Positions 1 to 4,049 of a stretch of 8,793 bases of DNA are shown one piece after another. This stretch comes from Candidatus Babeliales bacterium (GTDB lineage: Bacteria > Babelota > Babeliae > Babelales > JACPOV01), in assembly GCA_020050475.1 (NCBI GenBank), contig JAGVKP010000110.1, positions 1 through 8,793 on the forward strand, written 5' to 3'. Both the position numbers and the translations under genes were made by a program. The stretch's first letter is position 1; the number at the start of each line of letters is the position of its first letter. Under the pieces are notes generated by a model, which was not told where the DNA came from, did not search any database, and saw only the letters and a program-made list of their open reading frames with translations.

Positions 1-2
1 AA

Positions 3-197
3 CTTTCAGAGCTGATTTTGACCAGCAGCGGCGTATTTGTCGGTTCTATGATCTGGTGGATTATTCTTGGGATACTGACCACCATTTTTCGACCAACAAC
101 CCATCCGGCAATCTTTGCGCGCATTAATAAATGGTGCGGTATCGCGGTGGCGCTCTTTGGTATCTGCTCGGCCATTTTTTTATTTATTCACCACTAA
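3..197 (+). CDS. LysE/RhtB-type exporter, C-terminal fragment (5' end outside window)
   Basis: The frame is open from the window edge to TAA at 195-197 and gives 64 residues. It reads as the end of a LysE/RhtB amino-acid exporter: a GSMIWW segment where the family has its usual G-S-x-x-W-W in the fifth membrane helix, then a basic stretch (RPTTHPAIFARINKW), then a last hydrophobic helix (CGIAVALFGICSAIFLF). Members are inner-membrane proteins of about 200 residues that export amino acids or related solutes, so roughly 140 residues are missing to the left. The substrate cannot be inferred from the tail. The last 97 bp recur at 2273-2369. Family assignment rests on the tail pattern only, without a database search. 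Confidence 0.72.
   Translation, partial: LSELILTSSGVFVGSMIWWIILGILTTIFRPTTHPAIFARINKWCGIAVALFGICSAIFLFIHH
101..197 (+). repeat. Direct repeat, copy 1: 3' end of the exporter gene
   Basis: Bases 101-197 align without gaps to 2273-2369, with 88 of 97 identical by eye. The first 45 bases (101-145) are identical. The nine mismatches all lie between 146 and 173, and the final stretch through the stop codon is identical again. Weak similarity continues past the stop into the A-tract and hairpin region (to about 240 and 2407). The repeats bracket about 2.1 kb. Confidence 0.9.
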
Positions 198-283
198 AAA
201 AATGGCGGCTCATGAAACCCAGCTCGCGAAAGCCAGAAAGAGGAGCTTTGTGAAAAAGGGTTAAAGCGCCCTACTTTTAGAGC

Positions 284-587
284 TTACGCGAAAACATGAG
301 AGTTCTGACGAGCAAGTAAGATTGAGATGTTGCGGGGTGTGATTTTTGCGTCCCTGACCTTTCGGATGGTAGCATCAGTCGATGAGAAAGCATAATTAAG
401 CGTGATTAGTTCGGCAATCGAATAAGCCCACATGACATAAAAACTATGTAGTTGCTGTTTTTCAAATGATTGCATTTGGCATTCGCCGAGCCCAAGAAAC
501 TGTTTTCCTGTTCGACGGAAGCATTCTATCTATTGCCCATCTGATGCGATACATCTTATCATGGCTCAGATTAAGCGTTGCCGCCAT
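284..587 (-). pseudogene. IS4-family DDE transposase, C-terminal relic, frameshifted
   Basis: Read on the minus strand, one frame gives MAATLNLSHDKMYRIRWAI (587-531). The next frame continues IECFRRTGKQFLGLGECQ (from 529) and runs on to ...WAYSIAELI and a TAA at 284-286. Joined, the two pieces show the IS4-family YREK signature exactly: Tyr, two residues, Arg, three residues, Glu, six residues, Lys (Y-RI-R-WAI-E-CFRRTG-K). The Glu is the third catalytic acid of the DDE triad. LGLxxCQ and AYSIxE after it fit the usual C-terminal helices. The break is a tandem ATAG duplication (ATAGATAG near 526-533) that shifts frame and creates a stop. The N-terminal catalytic Asp residues are missing, so the gene is dead. 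Confidence 0.85.
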
Positions 588-646
588 CGTTGTGCAAACT
601 TTTCTTTGCTCAGTCGGCAATAACCCAACAACATAATTTGGTATGC

Positions 647-675
647 TTGATACTTCATTAATTTCTGCTTAATAT
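647..675 (+). promoter_or_regulatory. Sigma-70-type promoter upstream of the DUF6622-like gene
   Basis: TTGATA at 647-652, a 17-bp spacer, and TAATAT at 670-675. The start codon is about 80 bp downstream at 754. The block CTTGATACTTCATTAATTT (646-664) recurs exactly at 1567-1585, ahead of the acetyltransferase gene. It lies inside the tentative limits of the IS remnant, so it may be an outward promoter carried at an IS end. Confidence 0.6.
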
Positions 676-753
676 CTTTTGCTAATTTGGACCGTTTGCA
701 TTACTCTGTTAAATAGAGACCGCTTTTCTTCAATAAAAAAATCGGAATAGATC

Positions 754-1233
754 ATGTATTTTTTTCATGTAATTGCCGGCACTCCTTTTTGGGTATGGAT
801 TGTATTAGTATATCTACTCTGGATCGGAATCAGATCAACTAAAAGCACAGTTGTTTACTTGCCAAGGCTTTTCATTATCCCGCTCATCATGATGGCGACA
901 AAGTACCGATTATTTTTTTCTAACGACTGGTTAACCTTTAGTTTTGCCATCATCTTAGGTTGCGCCATAGGTTTCTTGGTTGCTAATCGCAATCGACCAG
1001 AAATCATTGAAGGTTCAAAATCCATCAAAATTCCTGGAAATTATTCAACTTTGATCTTATTGCTTGTATTCTTTTGCTCAAAGTATTATTTTGGCTACCT
1101 AAACGCTACTAATCATGATCTATACACTCAATATTCAGTGGTCGAGATAATCATAAGTGGTCTTCTGCCTGGATACTTTTTTGGTCGCGCGATTCGTTTC
1201 ATGCACAAATATTTTACATTTACCAAAAATTAG
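754..1233 (+). CDS. Small polytopic membrane protein, DUF6622-like
   Basis: 159 residues, mostly hydrophobic. Membrane segments are visible near residues 10-27, 36-50, 59-77, 98-116 and 129-148. The start region has TPFWVWIVLVYLLWIGIRS, followed by a short hydrophilic stretch and YLPRLFIIPLIM. The middle has IKIPGNYSTL ahead of a helix ending SKYYFGY. The order T-P-x-W-V-W, L-x-x-G-x-R, R-x-x-x-x-P, then P-G-x-x-x-x-L and K-x-x-x-G-Y is what I recall for DUF6622 proteins, a family without a known function. The ATG follows a modest GGAA site six bases upstream. It has its own promoter at 647-675 and no terminator is visible after it. The 3' end meets the methyltransferase relic on the other strand. 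It is intact although its surroundings are decayed, so it may have arrived with the mobile DNA. Confidence 0.75.
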   Translation: MYFFHVIAGTPFWVWIVLVYLLWIGIRSTKSTVVYLPRLFIIPLIMMATKYRLFFSNDWLTFSFAIILGCAIGFLVANRNRPEIIEGSKSIKIPGNYSTLILLLVFFCSKYYFGYLNATNHDLYTQYSVVEIIISGLLPGYFFGRAIRFMHKYFTFTKN

Positions 1234-1437
1234 AATCCGCAAGAGAAGATGCATCAAAGGCCTTAATCATTTTAATATCCCTAAAACCTATCACATCGGT
1301 TCTAAAATAGGGCCTTTTGCATTCATCGCATAAGAGCGATACGGCGCATATGCATCTTCTGGCGGGTTAGGCTTGCTTAAATCATAGACCTCGGTACAGA
1401 GAGTTCGATACGTATCAAGTTTTTTTGTGTCATCTCA
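1228..1437 (-). pseudogene. Class I SAM-dependent methyltransferase, N-terminal relic
   Basis: After a stop at 1435-1437, the minus strand reads DDTKKLDTYRTLCTEVYDLS, then KPNPPEDAYAPYRSYAMNAK and GPILEPM, then TGA at 1291-1293. This matches the start of a class I methyltransferase subgroup in which YDLxKPxPPxDA is followed by GPILEPMCGxGRF, the SAM-binding motif I. The relic stops just where CGxGRF should follow. Sequence resembling the next part of the fold (GFRDIK...AFDASSLADS, frame from about 1288 to 1230) resumes directly, so roughly 15 codons of motif I have been lost. There is no usable start codon. The relic is non-functional, since the SAM-binding loop is gone. Confidence 0.7.
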
Positions 1438-1441
1438 TTTC

Positions 1442-1504
1442 CTATTTTAGGCGCTCTTGATGGTCAATAGTTGACACCGTATCAGAAAAAACTTTTTTTT
1501 CTAA
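1442..1504 (-). pseudogene. Fragment of the secreted-protein family found at 2437-3586
   Basis: The minus strand reads LEKKVFSDTVSTIDHQERLK, then TAG at 1442-1444. This matches LEEKVFSDTVSTIEYREN in the intact 164-residue protein (2437-2931) and LEHKVFCDTVSTIEYREN in the chimeric protein (2954-3586). Similarity stops on the upstream side at about 1504, where sequence resembling an IS end begins. On the downstream side it stops at the TAG. Only about 20 codons survive. It shows that the family once had another copy on this side of the exporter-tail repeat. Confidence 0.8.
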
Positions 1505-1560
1505 CGACCCCGTACTCAGGATTTACGCACATCGATGAAAGTTCTGATACGCAAATAATA
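1505..1560 (-). mobile_element. Second remnant of the IS4-type element (3' end of the transposase)
   Basis: Bases 1523-1558 align ungapped with 284-319, about 26 of 36 identical. On the minus strand the two loci translate in the same frame to SVLFAYQNFHRCA-stop here and SILLARQNSHVFA-stop there, 8 of 14 positions equal counting the stop. The sequence after the stop (to about 1505) resembles the end of the first IS remnant loosely. It abuts the secreted-protein relic, suggesting the element landed in that gene. Confidence 0.5.
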
Positions 1561-1567
1561 CCGAAAC

Positions 1568-1595
1568 TTGATACTTCATTAATTTTTACTATACT
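1568..1595 (+). promoter_or_regulatory. Sigma-70-type promoter upstream of the GNAT gene
   Basis: TTGATA at 1568-1573, a 16-bp spacer, and TATACT at 1590-1595. The -35 and most of the spacer belong to the 19-bp block shared with 646-664. The acetyltransferase start is about 148 bp downstream, with no other gene between, so the leader would be long. Confidence 0.55.
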
Positions 1596-1641
1596 TATTT
1601 TCGGATGTCTTCTTGTTGCGTTGTATTTATGATACACAAAA

Positions 1642-1702
1642 ATTGAAGCGCCCTCTTTCTATTTTCGTAACCTATCAAAAAGTTCTGGATTATGCGTAAA
1701 TC
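1642..1702 (-). mobile_element. Possible third remnant of the same IS end
   Basis: The sequence GAAGCGCCCT at 1643-1652, followed about 30 bases later by AGTTCTGGATTATGCGTAA, has the order seen at 263-319 (AAAGCGCCCT, then AGTTCTGACGAGCAAGTAA). Similarity is patchy and needs gaps. A 10-bp inverted match (1520-1529 against 1693-1702) also links it to the second remnant. Low confidence. Confidence 0.3.
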
Positions 1703-1742
1703 ATGATGAAACTATTCCCAATGAAACAATAGGTTTAAAATT

Positions 1743-2258
1743 GTGAGTCAGAACGAAAAATTCAGTTTCAAAAAAATTGACGAAGAAGACAGAGGATTAT
1801 TGGAGGGGTGGTTACATGAGACCCATGTTTCTCAATGGTGGCCTGTTATGCAACAGACTGAAACCATTGGCCAATTTTTAGAACGAATACGTTCGAAAAG
1901 CACAATAGGATATATTGTTTTTAACAACGGTAATCCAATCGGTTATATTCAGTATTATTATCTTGATGGGGGCAAAAAAACAGGCCTCTATTTCCCAACT
2001 TTACCAAAAGATACTGTTGGTACTGATCAGTTCATCGGAAACTCAACGTATGTCGGGAAGGGATACGGCACTGCATTTATCAAATCATTCCTTGCATTTT
2101 TAAGAGAGCTTGAACCTGTTATTAAAACAGTAGTGGTTGATCCTGAGCCGTCCAATGTAGCCGCTATTAGATGTTATGAAAAAGTGGGTTTCAAAAAAGT
2201 AACCAGTTTTCAGGCTCCCTATGGAGAACACGTTCTTATGAGGTATGATCTTCGGTGA
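1743..2258 (+). CDS. GNAT N-acetyltransferase, AAC(6')/Acetyltransf_8-like
   Basis: 171 residues from a GTG start. An in-frame TGA at 1722-1724 excludes a longer protein, and AATAGG lies nine bases before the GTG. The fold is read in order: FKKIDEEDRGLLEGWLHETHV and QWW (residues 8-33), the strand with IGYIQYY (66-72), TDQFIGN (94-100), the acetyl-CoA pyrophosphate loop VGKGYGTA (104-111), and the final VVDPEPSNVAAIRCYEKVGF (131-150). W-L-x-x-x-H-V-x-x-W-W plus D-x-F-I-G and DPxxxNxxAIRxYEKxGF is the pattern of aminoglycoside 6'-N-acetyltransferases and their siderophore-pathway relatives. Such enzymes move an acetyl group from acetyl-CoA to an amine. The natural substrate cannot be told from sequence, and many chromosomal members are not resistance enzymes. 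It is flanked by IS remnants and an exporter-tail repeat, so transfer is likely. Confidence 0.88.
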   Translation: MSQNEKFSFKKIDEEDRGLLEGWLHETHVSQWWPVMQQTETIGQFLERIRSKSTIGYIVFNNGNPIGYIQYYYLDGGKKTGLYFPTLPKDTVGTDQFIGNSTYVGKGYGTAFIKSFLAFLRELEPVIKTVVVDPEPSNVAAIRCYEKVGFKKVTSFQAPYGEHVLMRYDLR

Positions 2259-2272
2259 GATGTGCTCTTGCA

Positions 2273-2369
2273 CCATCCGGCAATCTTTGCGCGCATTAAT
2301 AAATGGTGCGGTATCGCCGTCGCTCTGTTTGGCATTGGTTCGGCAATTTTTTTATTTATTCACCACTAA
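2273..2369 (+). pseudogene. Orphan 3' end of a LysE/RhtB exporter gene (direct repeat, copy 2)
   Basis: The frame reads HPAIFARINKWCGIAVALFG, then IGSAIFLFIHH and TAA. It is the same as the exporter tail ending at 197 except for Gly in place of Cys. No exporter sequence precedes it: the acetyltransferase stop is only 14 bp upstream. Seven of the nine base differences from copy 1 are synonymous, and the other two fall in the single Cys/Gly codon. The two copies therefore diverged while both were parts of working genes, before this one was cut off. Confidence 0.88.
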
Positions 2370-2397
2370 AAAAAATGCCGACTCTTGCGAGCCGGCA
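2368..2397 (-). terminator. Intrinsic terminator of the minus-strand operon
   Basis: The arms TGCCGACTC (2376-2384) and GAGCCGGCA (2389-2397) pair with one mismatch around a 4-base loop. On the minus strand the hairpin is followed by eight T (the A run at 2368-2375). It lies 40 bp after the stop of the last operon gene. Its 5' flank is the exporter-tail repeat, so it probably also served the exporter gene from the other side. Confidence 0.7.
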
Positions 2398-2436
2398 AGA
2401 AAAAAAGATTGATACTCTTTTACTCTACTGCAGATG

Positions 2437-2931
2437 CTAAATCTGCTCTGCAATGCCTATGATGCCGCACGAAAAACCAAGCATAACCGCTAGAACATTC
2501 CGCACTTCACTCGGTAAATCAGCTAAAAACAAAGCAAACCCCACATTATAGCAAAACGTGTACCAAAGAGAATTGAATACCACAGTGCCCATAGAAAAGC
2601 CTTTATTGCCAGCTGTACAATCAACTACGTATAATCGTTGGTCCACAAAATTATCTTGTGAATCGCGTATGCATACCGTACGTGAAACGCGCTTGACCAC
2701 ATTATCGACAACCAAACACGGTTTTTGGAAAAGCTTTATGGTAAATGTCTCGCCTGCACAATGTATATTTTCTCGGTATTCGATGGTCGACACGGTATCA
2801 GAAAAAACTTTTTCTTCTAACTTATCTGCAATCGTATGCAAATAATCCAGCTGCGAACTACAAATACTTTTTGCTTGCGCAGCAGCAGCGACCAACAGAA
2901 GTACTAAGAGTGATTTAATAGAGAATTTCAT
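2437..2931 (-). CDS. Small exported protein with C-terminal hydrophobic hairpin (family A)
   Basis: 164 residues, unrecognised. I start it at 2931, not at the ATG at 2961: the downstream ATG follows GAGGG at proper spacing and begins a clean signal peptide (MKFSIKSLLVLLLVAAAAQA, cleavage likely after residue 20). The mature part has SSQLDYLHTIADKLEEKVFS, then a beta-like domain (about residues 60-105) with FTIKLFQKPCLVV and RVSRTVCIRD. It ends in two hydrophobic stretches (about 115-137 and 143-161). Residues 1-107 are about 73% identical to the chimeric protein encoded just upstream, after which the two differ completely. It is the last of four genes in the operon, 22 bp after the previous stop, followed by a terminator. 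Function unknown; the export signal and tail suggest an envelope or secreted role. Confidence 0.8.
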   Translation of the reverse strand: MKFSIKSLLVLLLVAAAAQAKSICSSQLDYLHTIADKLEEKVFSDTVSTIEYRENIHCAGETFTIKLFQKPCLVVDNVVKRVSRTVCIRDSQDNFVDQRLYVVDCTAGNKGFSMGTVVFNSLWYTFCYNVGFALFLADLPSEVRNVLAVMLGFSCGIIGIAEQI

Positions 2932-2953
2932 ATAACGTCCCTCATAATAAAAG

Positions 2954-3586
2954 TTAGTCAATTAATGTACGAGTAATCTCTTTCAAACTTCGCGCATTTA
3001 AAAAGAGAAGAAAAGATTTTTTCGTTTGTGCGTCAAAGACAACTGAGATCAGCACACCATCATCTTCACGCTGCCCGCCTGGGTTGCCCATAAAAATCGG
3101 TTCACTCAGATAGCAATTAGCCTGTGCCCAATGAACTGTTTTTCCCGTCTGCGTATCTAATTTGCAGATCACGGTAGAATGGAGCTTAAGGCTATACAGA
3201 TAGCGATTTGATACACTACCAACAGAATTTAATGCGAAAGGATTCACACAATGGCAGCTGAAAGGAGCGGTGCAATCAACTACATACGATCGTTGGTGCA
3301 CGAAATCACCCTTGCCATCGCGTATGCTGACGGTGCGCAAAACACGCTTGACCACATCACCAACCACAAGGCACGGCTTTTGGGTGAGGCTTATGGCAAA
3401 TGTCTCCCATGCATGCGATATATTTTCTCGGTATTCAATAGTTGAAACCGTATCACAAAAAACTTTGTGCTCTAATTGGTCAGCAACTTTATGTAAATAA
3501 TCGAGCTGTGAGCTACAGATAATGGGTGCTTGCGCAGCAGTTGCAACGAAAAAAAGCGTTAAAAATGATTTAACAGAGAATTTCAT
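2954..3586 (-). CDS. Chimeric exported protein: family-A N-terminus fused to a carotenoid-oxygenase tail
   Basis: 210 residues, with a GAGGG site before the ATG. Residues 1-20 are a signal peptide (MKFSVKSFLTLFFVATAAQA). Residues 21-107 match the 164-residue neighbour (KVFCDTVSTIEYREN, QKPCLVV, RTVSIRD, YVVDCTA). From about 112, and clearly from NRYLY at 127, the rest matches the last part of the carotenoid-oxygenase homologue two genes upstream: CKLDTQTGKTVHW, SEPIF, EDDGVLISVVFDA, KKSFLLFLNAR. A 64-residue stretch is about 70% identical. It stops at LKEITRTLID, before the strand carrying the last iron-binding His (FHG), and has none of the family's four His ligands, so oxygenase activity is not expected. 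The reading frame is intact with a good ribosome site, so it may be expressed. It most likely arose by unequal recombination within this operon. Confidence 0.85.
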   Translation of the reverse strand: MKFSVKSFLTLFFVATAAQAPIICSSQLDYLHKVADQLEHKVFCDTVSTIEYRENISHAWETFAISLTQKPCLVVGDVVKRVLRTVSIRDGKGDFVHQRSYVVDCTAPFSCHCVNPFALNSVGSVSNRYLYSLKLHSTVICKLDTQTGKTVHWAQANCYLSEPIFMGNPGGQREDDGVLISVVFDAQTKKSFLLFLNARSLKEITRTLID

Positions 3587-3607
3587 ATAATGTCCCTCAA
3601 TAGTATG

Positions 3608-4039
3608 TTAATAGCCCATAGCAAGCAAATATAAACCAAATAGGATATCACTCGTCATATATACCCCATGTTCAAGCATACGCATAACCTTACGCTTAAA
3701 ATTACGCTTAATCTTTGTGCTCTTTTCAAAAACAACCCCATCCCAACTATCCTTCACAACTACCGTACGCTCAATAAAGCTACATCGCCCTTGAGCATCA
3801 ATGATTGGTCGCTGCGTAACTTCCACATCAAAACATTGACGATCAAGATACAACAAAGGGTCCGACCTCCTTAGTACCTCCAAAGTTTCATCTCCATATT
3901 CAAAAGGTTCAAACTCACGGGCAAGAGATTTTTCAGCCTCAAGCTGAATTTTTTTTAAAGTATCCTCCCAGCAGAGCGGATAAACCTTGATAAAGCTCAG
4001 CATTAAGACAACCGATAAGCATTTAAACATTCGATTCAT
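3608..4039 (-). CDS. Small exported protein, divergent member of family A
   Basis: 143 residues, unrecognised. I start at 4039: the sequence GAGGT, 7 bases before that ATG, is a ribosome site, and it overlaps the TGA of the preceding gene. A longer in-frame version from 4114 would overlap the carotenoid-oxygenase gene and lacks a leader. Residues 1-20 (MNRMFKCLSVVLMLSFIKVY) act as a signal peptide or anchor. The central part, FDVEVTQRPIID...ERTVVVKDSWD, lines up with FTIKLFQKPCLVV...SRTVCIRDSQD of the 164-residue protein, which puts it in the same family although overall identity is low. A basic patch (KIKRNFKRK) precedes a C-terminal hydrophobic stretch (about 125-143). It lies 10 bp after gene 1 of the operon and 21 bp before the chimera. 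Confidence 0.78.
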   Translation of the reverse strand: MNRMFKCLSVVLMLSFIKVYPLCWEDTLKKIQLEAEKSLAREFEPFEYGDETLEVLRRSDPLLYLDRQCFDVEVTQRPIIDAQGRCSFIERTVVVKDSWDGVVFEKSTKIKRNFKRKVMRMLEHGVYMTSDILFGLYLLAMGY

Positions 4040-4049
4040 AAAAACAACC

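Larger units (their letters stand above)
261..728 (-). mobile_element. Decayed IS4-family insertion sequence (boundaries tentative)
   Basis: The transposase relic at 284-587 lies between two imperfectly matching inverted sequences: TTAAAGCGCCCT (about 261-272) and, on the opposite strand, AAAAGCGGTCTC (about 727-716). These are candidate terminal inverted repeats, but the match is weak. If real, the element is about 470 bp, far shorter than an intact IS4-type element (roughly 1.2-1.6 kb), so most of the transposase N-terminus has been deleted. The right end runs to within 26 bp of the membrane-protein gene at 754. Confidence 0.35.

Noticed and set aside
101..145. Calling the 45-bp identical block an attachment site of an integrative element
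   Set aside because: No integrase or recombinase other than the dead IS4-type relic lies between the repeats, so att status is only a hypothesis and is kept under findings.
2932..2961. Longer start (ATG 2961) for the 164-residue protein
   Set aside because: It would put ten polar residues before a perfect signal peptide and overlap the previous gene's stop; the ATG at 2931 has GAGGG at correct spacing.
2558..3500. Plus-strand open frames in 2558-2845, 3251-3445 and 3270-3500
   Set aside because: They are antisense to the conserved secreted-protein genes. Their likeness to each other follows from the duplication of those genes; no ribosome sites were seen.
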